From Lycocorax pyrrhopterus obiensis (Eukaryota > Chordata > Aves > Passeriformes > Paradisaeidae): a DNA stretch of 64,000 nucleotides. Position 1 is the first letter of the stretch; each line of letters starts with the position of its first letter. The stretch covers positions 71,689,541 to 71,753,540 of the forward strand of contig JACSVZ010000014.1 of assembly GCA_014706295.1 (NCBI GenBank), in the 5' to 3' direction. Shown in pieces: positions 35,958-49,600 of the stretch. A program made the translations under genes and the position numbers. The notes under the pieces are model-generated. The model did not search any database. It had not been told where the DNA came from and saw only the letters and a program-made list of their open reading frames with translations.

Positions 35958-38900
35958 TAATCCAGTGTTTAGCTGTAGTCAATTTATGGGGAACTCAGAG
36001 TTCTGTGGACTTCACTACGAGGTTTGCAGTAAGCTGTTAAAAGTAGATTTTGTACTAACCATCATGGAGATAACTGGCAGAACTGAAAAGGAGCAGTGTG
36101 CAATTAGTGTTTCAAAGCGTCCTGGTAAATAAGAAAATGATTCTTACTATAATAATATTAGTAAAATGTTACTGATAGGTCAATAAGCTCTTCACAAAAA
36201 TGTATATTTCTCAAACTTTCCCAAACAGGAGTGGTGTTTTGTGGTAGCAATACCATGTTTATACCACACTGGTGCCCCCCAAAAAATCTGAAGAAACCTT
36301 GGATAGCTCCTAGTCAATCTGATTTTTAAATAATTGTTGGCCAGTGGTGGTGGGGGGGGGAAATACCACTGCTTTAGACTGTTGACTTGTGAATAGATTT
36401 TCTTTATACAGATTTTTTTTGTAGCATAATCTGAATTCAGTGTGTGAAATTCAATGCCCTCCAATGAGTATAATTCCTGTAAAAAGACCAAACTGCTAAT
36501 TTTGCAACTGACAACACAGCTTGGTTTTTTATAAAAGATCAGAAAAAGCAAAATATGGAGGACTAGTAAGAGACAGATAAAATCAAAGAGTAGTAAAGGC
36601 TGGTAGCAGGAAAAGTGAGGAACACAATAAGCTGTGGACAAAGAGAGAAAATGGATATAAAAAGGCAACCTCCTACCCCACTCCATCATGTGCATGTTCT
36701 TACCAGTGCTTTGGCATTTCTGTGCTTGCCCAGAGATAGCCTTCTCACTTTTGGTTAGTTTAGTGCCTCCTGTGTTGCTACTCACTATCAACATCTGTGA
36801 TGTGGAGGCCCCTTTTTCTGTCTCACTTGAAGGGCCTTAATCGTATCTGTCTGCATTGTTTATAGAGAAAGTGGTGAACTGTGGGGAGGAGGAAGAATTT
36901 ACTCCTTCTCTCTCCATCAGGTCCAGTGGAACATGATTTGGAACTATTATAGGAGTGTATTCACTGCAAAGGAAGGGAGTAGATAACAATTTTTCAGTTC
37001 CCTTCCAAAGTGCAGTAGGAAAGTGCTGCCACCTTCGCAGAAGTTTTGAGCCCTGACTCAAGGAACAGAGAGATCAGACACAATTATCTTCCTGTCATTA
37101 GGTTATTGAAACTATAACTCTTCCTCCCAGGATTCTGCAGAGCACCAGGCTGTGAGTCTCTGCTGTAACAGTCTGAGACTGGGGATGGAATAACAAAAGA
37201 AAAAAAAAAACAACCAAAAAACCCCAAAGCCTGGTAAAGTGTCTGGTTCAATAGCAAAGGGCAAAGAGTGACCAGAGGGAGTAGGAGCTTGTGAGATGGA
37301 TTTGAACACCTTCCCCTGAGAAAGGGCATTTCAAGCTTTAGTTTCAAGGAGTGATTATGTACTTGACTCAGTCTTTAAGGTCAGGCATGAAATGCAGAGA
37401 TAGCCCTTGAGAAGAGGAAATGAATCCACTTGGTTCTTTAGGTATGCAGCCATCCTCCTCCTCCTCCTCCTCCTTAAAAAACAGTTCTGGGATGTAAGCC
37501 TGAAAAGAGAGACAGGTTTCCTTGCAGGAGTTTTAAAAAACCCTTAAAAATCCCTAATGCAGAAAATAAAATCTGTTTCTGTGCATGACTGAGGCAGCAG
37601 CCATATGAACATGTCACCATCAGTATTATTCCAAGACATCCAAGTCTTGCACACTAAGCTAAGTAACCACCTGAAGTCCATTTCAAGCACTGACATTCTT
37701 TATTTCCTCAAAGCAAAGTGTTCTCCTGCTTCATCAGAAAAGTGAAAATCAATCAATAATATCTATTTCATCTCTTATTTGTGGTGAGATGTTTAGGTCA
37801 AGGCTGAGAAAGGCCAAACATGTTTTTTTATTTATCCACTGCCCACTTCTGACATCCCCTGAATACACAGGAGCCTTGTACTGTGTGTTCATGAGCACCT
37901 TGTTTGCTGCCACGGCAGCAGAAAGGGGCCTTAGTGTCAGGTGAGTGGCCAGAAAAATAAAAATATGTTCCTGTTTTCTGTGGCACACTTGCTCGTGAAG
38001 TTTTCTTCCAAAATAAAGCCAAGGCTAAAAAGAAAAGTAGAGAACTGGGCACAAGAAGGTATTTACATTCTTTCCTGCTATTCATGCAGCACAGTGAAAT
38101 TAAAGCAAAGGGATGTGTGTTTCTATATATATTGTTACTTTAGGAACAGAATCAGAAGTGCAGCTGGTCTCTACGTGCACTCAATAAAGAAGTCAGCACA
38201 AAAAACACATACAGAAAAATAAAATAGAAAATACAATGAGATTACCCACAAGGGGGAAAAAAAAGTGCTAAGATTTGAGAAGAAGTAAATAAAATGGCAT
38301 ACACTGAGAAAAACAGTAGAACAAAAGTAACCGCAGAAACATTAAAAATAAAGGGAAGAACACAAAGGGAATCTTCATAGGGATCAGAAAATATCATAAG
38401 CTAGTCACAAACACGCAGACATACACAGAGACAGAAGGGGAAAAGCACAGAAAATGACAGCCCAATATACAGAGGAGAAAGATCAAAAGAGATTAAAAGA
38501 AAGAATGGTTTGCTGAAGATAAGGATGCAGCAACCTGACCAAAGTAAAAAATGACAAAAAAACAGAGATAAGGAAAAGTCAGCACAAAAAAACCGTAAGA
38601 AATGGAGTGCTGGAGATCACTACACAAACAAGCAATCAGTGTGAAAGGAGGTTTTAAGGAGAAAAAACCAACAAAACAACAAAAAGAAATTGCAGTATAC
38701 AAAAAGACAGAAGAGTGTGTCCAAGCTTTGTGCCTAGGCTTCAGGAAAAACTTCCAGAGTTAGATCTAAAGATGCCCCTGAGTGAGTTAAGAAGCATCTC
38801 ATTGTAATTTACCCAGAAGGATCTTTAAATGCCTGTGATACCTATTTATTTGCTCTATACCTCAATGAGAATGACACCAAAGTCAAGAGACAGAGACTAA

Positions 38901-41211
38901 AAAAAGACTGTGAGTCTATTAATCTGGCTAATTGTATATAAAACTCATTAAAAGGAATATTAGTGTGAAGTTTAGCTCCCCAATTTTTCCACAATTACCG
39001 CTCCAACTTGCCTTTTCTGTGGTAGTAGCTTTAGATTTTGCAGCAGAAAAACCCTTAGAGAGCCATGGTCCATCCAAGTGCACTCTGAGGGGCTCTTAGC
39101 AAAGGGTCTTGGTCTCTATTCAAGGGGAAAATTCTCTGCTAAACCAGAAATCTCCTGCTTTCAGTTCCTCCATCCACACAGTTCTGGCACAACTGTGTGT
39201 CCTCCTGTTCCCAGACAAGAGCTCCCACATGCAGCAGCCTGGGGCCAGTGGGGTCAGCCTTACCCTGACTTTTCATCTCTCAAATTAATTCAGTGAGAAG
39301 GATGTAATCTCTGAGAAGGATGCTGCAAGACCTTCAATTCTGCTGGCACAAAAGAAGCTTCAGGACAGATGGTCCTTAAGGTGGTGGTGGTTTCGTGATG
39401 GAGTGCCAGGCTGTGTGTGCTTGTTGTTTTAGAAAACAGAGTTTGCACAATTTTATACACATTTTACATTGTTGTTTTTACAATTTTTTACAAAACAATT
39501 GTTTTCTCAATACTTTGTATCACAACACTGTTGTTAGAATGGAGATTTACAAAATTAAAATGGAACATAGAATCCATTTCAATTTCTCGGAATTTTTATT
39601 CCTCAAAGAAACAGACGTAAATGAAACCATAGATCTAAACTTCAGGTTTAGATCTTATTGCTAAGTTAATTTTTAGCAACTAGAATTTAGAACTGTCACA
39701 TTTCTTCACTTAGTAACGGTTCCAGTCTGATAAGAAAAAGTCACTTCAGCTTTCAGCTTTCTACAGTCTGGTGTCTTTACAGTTATGCTCTTAAAAAAAA
39801 AAAAGAAATAAAAGAAAAAAGAAAGAAAAAGAAAAAATGAAAAAACAATTTATAAAATGAGAAAAAGAAAAAGTAGTGGATTTTATTGCATATTTAGAAG
39901 GTAAACACTCTCTATGTTTTAAGAGTATGCTTCTGTTTCTCTTTTTCTTATGAAGATCATAGCTGTGCTGCTTTCTAGTTTCAGGACTGCATTATCTTGT
40001 ATTCAGAAAGAAGATTTTAAGAGGCCTAAATGTTGCAGAAATATTTTTAAAATACTTCGTTCATATTCTGACATCTTCCTCTGTTGAAGTTCAGAGCGTA
40101 AATTGTGCCTTAACTTCATGGCTGTCTGGACAGAACCAATCTCTCGTGAAAGGTAACAGAAGTCTTTCTTTTGGCTTTACTTGAGGCTCATAGAACCATA
40201 AAGAATCAGCCACAGAGATGAAAAACTGCTGCTGAAAGAGGCTGCAAAAATGTATAAATTCAGAGCTGTCTAATCACAGTGACGAAAAATAGGTTACCTC
40301 AGCCTAAAGCATCTGGTGCTGAGCTCTGCCTTCCTCTTGCCCTCCTCCCTTTGGCTACAGACTATCCTGGATATGTAAATGCTTGGCAACAGATAATATT
40401 TACAGCTTTCTAAAGCTTTGCAACTGTGACATACTTTTTAATTAAACAGTAACATTTGTAGCCTGTGGCATTTTCTGAGATTAATGAGTGGCTGGAAAAC
40501 ATTGTGGCCTAAAGCAAATTAGCCCATCATTAATTAATCATAAAAAACCCTCGCTCTTGGCTTTGGTTATAATCTGTTTGGACTCAGAATCAAATGAAAA
40601 GAATTAGTTTTCTTTTCTGTAGTGCTGTGTCTTTTACACAAACTGCTGGGAGTTTCAATTAACTCTCACACAGTATTGTTGTAATGCACTGTGAACTTCC
40701 TGGGCTTTGTACATGGTGAACTTTTTTCAGCAAGCAGAACACCTCTGAATCCTTTTCCCACTGTAAGAGGTGCATTCTCACTGAGACAGAGTTTTCCTGG
40801 AATCCAGAGAAAATCAGAATTATTTCCTGGTTTTTTCCTCTACCTCTCTGCCTTCACCAAAGTTGTTTTTCCCACTATTTTCTATGCCTGTGCATTTTTC
40901 AAAAACGTCCCAAAATTTTGCTGACCTTGTTAAACTGTTTTAAGGATTTCTAAATAAAACCAAATTACTTTGCCCTTGCCTCCAAAATTTGTGATGATTT
41001 TAGAAAAAGTCTAAAAAGTAAATCTGAAAAGATTAGAAACACAAATTGACACTATTGATCCAAGATAGGCTGCAAGTTTTTTTCCGTTTCTGATTTTGTC
41101 TCAGCCTTGTGCTGTGAGATAAGGAAAAACCCCACTGAAATATCTCAGAAATGTAGGTGAAACCTGGCTGCAGCTGTCCTGGGCTAAAAGAACCCAGACA
41201 GAGAAAATAAA
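35958..41211. other. Unique non-coding sequence with an A-rich, T-poor stretch
   Basis: No exon or clear transposon was recognised. 36,192-36,794 (minus) is open for 200 codons but has no recognised family and looks like chance. 38,190-38,720 is strongly A/G-biased on the plus strand. Small CTC repeats lie at 37,453-37,473 and a perfect 10 bp stem hairpin at 39,631-39,655. 40,430-40,580 is rich in ATTA/TAAT words and could be a conserved enhancer. Confidence 0.5.
39631..39655. other. Perfect 10 bp stem hairpin
   Basis: AGATCTAAAC and GTTTAGATCT flank the loop TTCAG. There is no longer pairing around it, so a microRNA-type precursor is unlikely. Confidence 0.4.
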
Positions 41212-41345
41212 ACCACAGAACAGCCCAGTTTGGAAAGAATCTTCAGAGATCACCTCATCCAACATTTCGCAGGAAAGGCAGCCCAAGTGGGATTTTCTAG
41301 CACCCTTTTCAATCTGATCTTGAAAACTTCCATCAATGGGGACTT
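41212..41345 (-). mobile_element. Old CR1 3' fragment
   Basis: 'CCCAGTTTGGAAAGAATC' followed by 'AGATCACCTCATCCAAC' and 'TAGCACCCTTTTCAATCTG', then 'TTGAAAACTTCCATCAATGG', follows the reverse complement of the 3' region of older CR1 subfamilies. The 3' end lies at lower coordinates. Confidence 0.65.
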
Positions 41346-41681
41346 GATTATGTGATTTTGTCTTTTGGAGGCTTCAAGATTTATGATCCTACTCCAAAAG
41401 ACATGTTTCTAACTTTTTTTAATGACCCTTTGGGACTATGCAGATGCCCTATCAGAATGTGAACATACTTACGGCTTTTGTAAAAAAAAAAAAAAGGACA
41501 GAAAAAAATTAAAATTAATTCAGATCACAACATTAAAAGCCATAAATGGCCAAGGACAAATGCAGAGAAATAAGAAGTTTGACATGTTTATGGAGAAGCA
41601 GCAAATGAACTCTCAAAGAAAACAGTGAAGTGAGATAAGTCAGGTACCAAAGCAAGTTAAGCAAGCTGAAGTCAGGTTTTA

Positions 41682-41716
<35 letters not shown>

Positions 41717-42299
41717 AATTATTATTATTATTGGTCAGTAATTTGATTCACAGCTCTCCATTTCCTGCATTCAGGGGATCAGATTGTCCTCAGGAGGTGT
41801 GTGAATGGCTGGAAGTGTAGGCAGAGTGTGAGACAATGTTGATGAAACAGAAACTTCACTTGTTCCAGAAAACCCCAAGGCCAAATACTCAAAGAACATG
41901 TGAAAATAAAAAAGCTCTCATAGGGGTTTTTATCTGTGTGACAATGAACTTTTCAAACTAGTAGTGTCATAATGCTTTTTTATGTGATGACTGCTACAGT
42001 TAAGGGTGAGAGAGTTAATTTCTTCATAATGAATGTGGCCTTTCTATTCATCCCTTTCATGCCTTCCCCTTCATCCTGCAGAAAAAAAATTGATCAGCTT
42101 CAGTTGTAAAAGTACTCCTCCTCCTCCTCCTCATCATCATTTTCTGTTTATCTTCAGAACCCGAGTGAGGAGGCTTACTGAAACAGTGTGATTACTCACA
42201 GGGCAAAAAGCAAAATGTATTCTCGAGACTTTGAAGGAATATGCACCCTGAAGTCACTGATTTAGCAACAACCACGACATGTATTATAAAAATTATAAA
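41346..42299. other. Non-coding spacer with microsatellites
   Basis: This spacer holds a compound (GAT)n(ATT)n microsatellite and a (CTC)n(ATC)n stretch at 42,114-42,140. An A-run occurs near 41,483. No gene was seen. Confidence 0.5.
41682..41732 (+). repeat. Compound (ATG)n(ATT)n microsatellite
   Basis: About eleven GAT/ATG triplets are followed directly by about five ATT triplets. Confidence 0.9.
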
Positions 42300-42615
42300 G
42301 GGGCCTCTGTACTTGGAAAGATTAAGCAGACTAAGACTCTCTAGTTTAAAAAATAAATGAATAAGTGGTCTGGTAGACATATATGGAATCATGAGCAGTG
42401 TGGAGAAGGCATTACTTGTTCACTCTTTCTTCTGATAGAAGACCTAAAGGACATCAGAGCTATCAGCAGCCAGCTTCAAACACATAATTTTTATGTAGTT
42501 TAATCAGCAATACTTGTTGCAGAATGTTACAAACAGCAGTGGCCTAGTTGGGTTCAAGGTTAGAACAGGAGAATTAACACATAAAAATTCTGTGAAAGAC
42601 TATTAAATCCATGAA
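42300..42615 (+). mobile_element. Ancient CR1/L3-like LINE 3' fragment
   Basis: Motifs in order match the 3' part of deeply conserved amniote CR1/L3-type LINEs: 'ACTAAGACTCTCTAGTTTA', 'GGAATCATGAGCAGTGTGGA', and 'TTGGGTTCAAGGTTAGAACA' ending with 'AATCCATG'. It is highly diverged and in sense orientation. It is probably among the oldest repeats in the window. Confidence 0.6.
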
Positions 42616-45600
42616 AAGTTTCTCGGTCTCAAGAAGATGCCAGGATACAAATTCTGAACGACAGGAGGGCTTAGGCCAAAAAAAAAAAAAGCTGTGGTAC
42701 ATTAAATCTATTTTATTGTTTATTATTTATTATTCGAGCCATTTGCTCGTGGTCACTTGGAGGTGGGGTAGTGGGTTTGGCCTGAGGTTTGTCTTTCCTC
42801 AGTGCTGTGTTCTTATTCTCCCAGCCACGTCTTTGCTGATGCTGCTGCTGCTCTGTCTTCTGTTGTAGAAGCCTCCTGTTTGCACAATCACAGAGTTACT
42901 TCCATAAACCCTCCGAATAACTGAAATTTATACAAGGCAGGCTGTGCATTTTTACTCACAAATGTGAACATCCGTCATGTCGTAAATATGAGCAGCTTTG
43001 CTGACCACACGAAAACCATGATTCTCTGTATATTAATGCCGACAGAAACTTGTTATAGAGGCTTAAATAGGTAAACAAACAAAAGGAGACTCAGTGAAGG
43101 CCAAAATGAAAGAACCACTTACAATTTATGTACCACAAGTGCTTCCAGAGTGGAGTTGCTGAGTTGCTCACTTTGGAATATCTCCCCCCCCATTTAAGAT
43201 TCAAGAGTGTTATATTCATCTAGTGTGGGGTAAAGTGACCTTTCAGGTTTGTGCTATAATCATCTATAAAATCAGCTGATGAGAAAATCACACGGCATAA
43301 TAAATGAACATTGGGCCTCATTTATTAAAATGATCATAGAGATTTTTGCTAAGCACAAGTGAGACTGACCTGCACCACTCTGTTCTGCAGAGATTCCACT
43401 TCTTTCCTTAAAATATCCAAATCTTCATAGTCCATTTATCAAAATCTCAACAGACACCTTTCCATTTTCTCCCACATCCCTGTGGAGTCTTATACTTTTG
43501 CAGCTACCCGAAGATATTTTTAAGTTTCTGTTTACAATGTGCCTACAAAGCATTTGATAATTAAGAGGCTGGGGCTGATGCATAAGCAGTCAAGATTTAT
43601 GATTCCTTAACAGCCTAATTACCTTCATCTGCTTAAGCATCTTACAGCTTTTAGGGTTTTTTGGGGGTGTTGTTTTTTTTGTTTGTAGCAGGAACCTTTA
43701 TTACAAGCACATTAGGGCTGGAATTAGGAGTTAATAGGCTTTATTTTTTTTTTTTTTAAATATCTCACCATATGCTGTGCTAGGACTAGGAAATCTTCGT
43801 TTCCCAACATTGAAACTATCCAAATCTAAGGACTGGCCTGTGCTCTGGACCAGGAGAGGAGTTAATAATGAATTCACACAAAGAACCATGGGAATCCTGT
43901 GTTTAATATACTAAATGCTTGTTAAACATAAGCTATCTGGAGCAAAATACTTATAACTCAATGGAATTATACTTTGAAGAGAAACCTTTAACTCCCTTCT
44001 TCCTAGAAGCAGGCCTGCAGAAATGTGGCAATAAAAAAGCATCCCCAAGACATCAACTTGGAACATGCAGCTGAATGCCCTGTGGGAACTTGGAACTGTC
44101 ACTGCCCAAGGGTCTTTTCTTGCCCTGATGGGATAAAGCAGAAGTAACAGCAGCGTGGGTTTTCTTCTGGAAAGCATTCATTATTTATGGAGCAACACTT
44201 TCTGATTGCAGAATCAGAATGTACAATAGCATTATTCGTCATTTCCACCAAAACATTTGTATTGACTCCACTGCAGGGAGCCTGGATGCTTTACCTCTGG
44301 CATTCCTGAGGAAAAAAAAAAAAGTAATCTTACCTTGCAGAGTGCTGTAAAATAAAATGCTTCCAACAGGAGAGATCAGAACATGCAAATTGTTTTTCTT
44401 CTTTTCCACTGTTACCTTCTGTCACGTTTACTTTCTATCTTCATTTGTGAAATGTGTTATTACTATTTTTGAGTGAATGTTGGCTTTACCAACAGAGAGA
44501 TATATTCTGTAGGACATCTCGTTGACCCAAAGGATAGAGAAAATTGTGTGCAAATCAGACTTTATACATTTTATTTTAGTTATGGGGATTTTCTATGAGT
44601 GTGAAAGTGTTTAGCAACCAGCTGTACCTATGATTGCATTTTCCTAAAGTTCTTTATGGACACAAATTTCCTACTGATTTATTATACAAGGTTATGGACC
44701 AAATCCTTTGATTCCTGTGACACAAACCCAGATCTGAGTACCTCATCTTTGACAACTGGGGTCAGGTATTTAACTGGTCACGGACCATGACTTCATTGTT
44801 GCTATGACAATTTACCTCATCAGAAAATCCATCCCTTCTTTTGGTAACTTTGTGCAAAATATGCAGCTTATGCATGATAGAATGGTATCCATAATATTTT
44901 GAAAAAAAACCCCAAACTCATTTAATCTTTTGATATTATTTTGTATTGTTATGTGGTCCTTAAATAAATGGATTTACAATAATGATTGTAAATCAGTATT
45001 ATTAAGCAATTTAAAGTGAGCATATTGGTTTGGTCCAGCTACTGCAATGCCAGTGTAATGATAAGAATCAAGTGTCCATCAAATACTGTTTTTAAAAACT
45101 ATAAAGAATATTTAAAACTGGATTTGGGAAATAAAAAATGTAACCAAAATGAATACTGAATACTGCACTAATTATAGAATGCATACTAATTAGTAAAATA
45201 GCTATGACTGTAGAGGGAAAGGAGGAAAAAGTATTAAGCTTTTCCTAAATGAGCTCAGCAGTCCAATTTTCTTCACTAACAACCTTCTTACAACACTTTT
45301 TAAAGACTAGAAAAGAATTAGCAAAATTTAGGGGTAAAAACCTCTCTAAAATAAGTATGACAAGGCTGTTAGCAACCCATATTTAATTAGAGAATTAAGA
45401 TACCGAGAGACAGTACTCACTTTTTCATTAATTGTGTGTAAGTAGCAAAATGCCCACAGATCTGAGCTGGCAGCTGCTGCAGAACAATACAACTTGTTGT
45501 TTCAATGCATTTTTGTGCTTTTTAGGTATTGCACCTTCCTGGAAAAAATAATAAAAATGAAAAATAAATATAACATAAATAAAAAATATTAAATCTTAAT

Positions 45601-46099
45601 TCTTTTCTGTGAAGTCAACTGTGCGATTTGGAAAATTTTGTTTTCATGTGAGAAAATAAACTGGTGGAGTGGCAAGTGAAGCCTTGAACAGGAGGTTGTA
45701 AATACAGAAAATGTGTGAAAAAATTTGTGGTGCAGGCAAGACACATCCAGTGCTGATCAGAGTTTCATGTCCTGTACATCCCATCAGACAAGATTTTTTT
45801 TTTTTTTTTTACTGAGTGCTAATAATCACATAAAGGACACTGTGGTTCTGATACCTACAGTGGTCTCCCAGTTCCTCGATATCCAATTTATCCTTGTCTG
45901 CTCAATCAATGGGATAACATAAACACAAACTGGGTCACTCTGGTGATTAATTACCATGTGCAAGGCTCCTGCAGAATTCCCATATAAGGGGAGAGTGCTG
46001 CCTGTCCTTGCTTATCTATCAAGTGAAGATTCTTTATGAATACATCATGCATGTGACACTGATAAATTATTCTGATCAATCAGTCGCAATTTCTGACCT
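42616..46099. other. Unique AT-rich non-coding sequence
   Basis: No gene was recognised. 43,540-43,650 has the compact, motif-rich look of a conserved non-coding element (GATAATTAAGAGG, GCCTAATTACC). T-runs occur near 43,680, 43,745 and 45,790. A 10 bp stem hairpin lies at 44,971-44,994. Confidence 0.5.
44971..44994. other. Perfect 10 bp stem hairpin
   Basis: GATTTACAAT and ATTGTAAATC flank the loop AATG. It is AT-rich and probably incidental. Confidence 0.35.
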
Positions 46100-46215
46100 G
46101 TTGCTGTGGTGGGTTGGCTCTGCTGGACATGGGAGAAGCTTCCAGCAGCTTCTCACAGAAGCCACCCCTTTAGCCCCCTCCAAAACAAAACCAGGCCACA
46201 CAAACTCAATCCAGC
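46100..46215 (+). mobile_element. Possible degraded avian LTR fragment
   Basis: 'GCTGTGGTGGGTTGGCTCTG' and the later 'GAAGCCACCCCTTTAGCCCC' with 'CCACACAAACTCAATCCAG' recall the edge of a common bird ERV LTR. Neither the opposite end nor a target duplication was found, so this is a weak call. Confidence 0.35.
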
Positions 46216-46600
46216 TGTACTCGTGATTTTTGTGTAATTTGATTGCAGACCTGCGGGATCTTAAAAAAAAGCAGTGTATCAAAATTCACTGTTGTGTATG
46301 AGTCAGATGCTTTCTTACAGTAATGGATTTCCTTTTTGACTTACAGCAATGTTATTTCCTTAATCAAATTGCCAATAGTTCATTGAATTTACTGTTAAAT
46401 ATTATATTTCATACCCTGTTTAGTCTTCAGGGTTGCAGATTTTTTTTTGGCATTATTCAGAATGATTCAGTAAACAGCTGTAAATAATGTTGCTTGCCCT
46501 GCAGTGTTTATGTTAGTAACAACTTTCTCTCTTTTCTCTGACATATGTGAGTATTTCTCAGAAACAGAATCAATCCTTGGAGGGGGGTGGTGGGGGAAGG
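46216..46600. other. Unique AT-rich spacer
   Basis: Nothing recognisable lies between the possible LTR scrap and the small CR1 tail. Confidence 0.5.
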
Positions 46601-46654
46601 AGATGATATTTAAGGTCCCTTACAGCCCTAGCCAGTCTGTGACTCTGTAACTCT
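46601..46654 (+). mobile_element. Very short CR1 3' tail
   Basis: 'TTTAAGGTCCCTTACAGCCC' followed by 'GTCTGTGACTCTGTAACTCT' is the diverged 3' end of CR1 with remnants of its terminal octamer repeat. Only about 50 bases remain. Confidence 0.65.
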
Positions 46655-49600
46655 TTCCCATCAAGGTGGACTGGTTGTTCCAATTTCCTGTGTTCTGTCT
46701 AAGAGCCTTTTTGCTGTCGATTTCTAAGGAACAATTCATTAAAACCCAAGGTTGGGCCCAGCTGAAACCTTACAAATTGGTAATCACGTATGCATGCCAT
46801 ATTTAAATTCAGTGCTACACTTATGAGGCAACCTGTTCCAGTATGCAAGGCTTGTACAGAATGCTTACTTTGATACATGAGCAATTTAAATTTGTCCTAC
46901 TCTCTCAGATGTTAAGTTATGCAGAAAAATAGCAAAGCAGATTTCAGGACATGTCTCCGTATTTTTTAATGAGGCTGACGACTTCCTTCAGCACCAAAGC
47001 TCTGGGTTTGAAATTTATTATTTGGGTTTTTTTTATGAGCTTTGTAGATAAAGAAACATAAAGAATCTGGTGGAAACCGCTGTTCTTCAAAAAACATTTG
47101 TATTTGCATTTGAAATGGAGATTCAAGCTCTAGGCCATTTGTCTTAGCATGAGTATACGGTTTTTACGAATGAAGTTTTCTAGAATTAATGCAGTTAAAA
47201 TATGAGTTTCTTCCAGCAAATGGAAAGAAGAGAATGAATCTATGTGTGATGTTATGAGATGAATAAATGCGTAGAAAATGAAAACAATTTCTGACTTGAA
47301 TATGGATGAAAAATGTCCTGCAAACGATAAGGTGAAATTTATCAGGTACTTTCATCATGTTTGCTTGATAGACTCTGACCCTGAAGTTATACTAGGAAAG
47401 TCTTTTGTGGAAGAAAGTTGGAAATAACACCCAAATAATTCTGAAACATGTTTTATGAGCATTGTGAGATGCTCATGTTGTAGCAAAAATGATTAAAGTG
47501 ATTTACATATATATAGCTTCTACATTGAGAAAGGCCCTTCAGAATGTTATAAACTGAATGCAGAGACCAGTGCAACCAAAATGGAAAGTCTTTGTCTCCA
47601 AAATATTTTATTGTAATAGCACATTGCTACATTATACTGTACTTTGGACAGAATATTGCCATCACTTAAAAAAAAACATCAAGGAGAAGTGACTTGACCA
47701 GGAGAATTAAGCTAAAACTTGAACTCTTCAGAAACAGTGCTTCACTTGAGAAATGTGTAATTGTAAGTATTAAACACTGCCTCTGTGAAAGAGGAAATGT
47801 GGGATCAACTGAATAAGTATGGTGGACAGAACCACACCCGATTTCTGCTGGAGTATTTTTACCTAGACTAATTCTCTGACATATTTTGGAGCTGTCTGGG
47901 GACTTGTGCTTTAGAAGAAAGAAAAGTCACACCTCTTGAAAAAAGATGCAAACTGGAGTCCCGCAGTGTCCCCTCTTCTAGTGTGTCTCAGAGGTGATCA
48001 CTCCTGTCACTGACTAACAGAATTATGCTGATTTTAATACACTTTCTTTTTCCTTTTTTCCTTTTTTTTTTCCCCTTTAGCACGTCAGAATCCACACAGC
48101 ACTTGTTTATCACATGTAACATTCTTTTAGGGGAGCCTTCCTCAAATGTAAGTAAACTTGCCAGTGTCAATGCTGTCAGCTTTCATTATTCTTCAGTGAT
48201 TTTCATCAGGCTTGTTAAGCACAGTTTCCCTTTATAAATTCACACCAGTTTTCTATTCTGTATGTGTTTTGTTCACATTCCCTGTCACAGACATCTTAGC
48301 TACAAAAGCTGCACTTGCATCCTTGACTTTCTGTTTAATTTGCTGTTTTCACAACATATTAGGCTCTCTGTAGCTTGAAGTCCTTTTTTTCCTGGTTTTG
48401 TTGTATTTCAGGAGTCTGGGGAAGTTGAAAACAGACAATGGTCCAGTAAAACTGAGATTTCCTCTAGAGCTGTTGCTCAGCTGTATATGCCTCCGTTGTC
48501 AGGATTATTGTGAGAATACTGCACATTATTTACATTAATGTAAATCACTACTGCAAGGGATGAGAAGCATCTCTTGCAATCAATCAGATGACAGTGGGAT
48601 GTTCAAAGCTTTCCTGAAAGGAGGAGTGGGAACCACAGCGTGTTCCCATGCATCCCATGGTGCGGATAGCCGGATTCTGGAGCCTCTTTAGTGCAGGAAA
48701 TCGTTCCTAGGAGACCCAACACTGAAAATTTTGTAATGTTTTAAAAATAAAACCATAAATCTCTCTGATTTTAGTTTTGGCATGTATTGAAGTGCTGCAT
48801 GTTAAGCTGTCTCCTGTTTCAGATAGTGGCTACTCTTAAATCGATCTCCATAACAGAGGAGCTGTCTTGTCGACATCTTTGGACAGGCAATTAATTTTGA
48901 AACCTGACAAGGCAGAAATAAAGTCAATTTTAATTGCTGTACCGTATGCTTCTGTCAGCTGACTTTTAAAAGTCTGTTAATTATTATGTTTAAATTTGTA
49001 ATTTTTTTTTTTTGTATTTCTAAATGCAGGACATAGCTAATGAGGTTTTGAAAGTTATGGTCTCCAGAGAAGATTTGGACTTGACATCCAAGGAAGAGTT
49101 TGTCAGCTTCTCATAGCCTTGTACCAAACCTCAGTGTGGGCCCTCTAGATAAATATAAAAGATGTTCTTATGATTATAACCCCAGAAGTACAGCTTCAGT
49201 TCTCTGCCATGTATAGATTTTCTGTCTGGTTTAGGCAAGTGATTAATTTCTCTGCTATTCCATCTTTCTTTCCTAAAATTAGGAGAATATTGCATGGCTG
49301 TATGAGGTGATGGCCTTCCCTGGTTGGTGACTGGAGCTACCCATGTGTAACAATGCCAGTGGTGGTAAAAATAATGCAGAGGGAAGAATCTAGATAAAAT
49401 TATAAATTATGTGCAAGTTGTAGGGGGGCAGTGCAGGTGTAGAGGATGCCCTGACAGTGTGGAAGAGTGCAAAGGTTTCTCTCTACAAAAGTGTTTGAGC
49501 TTTCCTGTTAATGGAGCATAGAACATTTACCTTCTAATCTCAGCCTGTCTTCCTCTAATATGGGGATTCTGAAAGCTCAGCTCAGGAAATCAGCCCTCCG

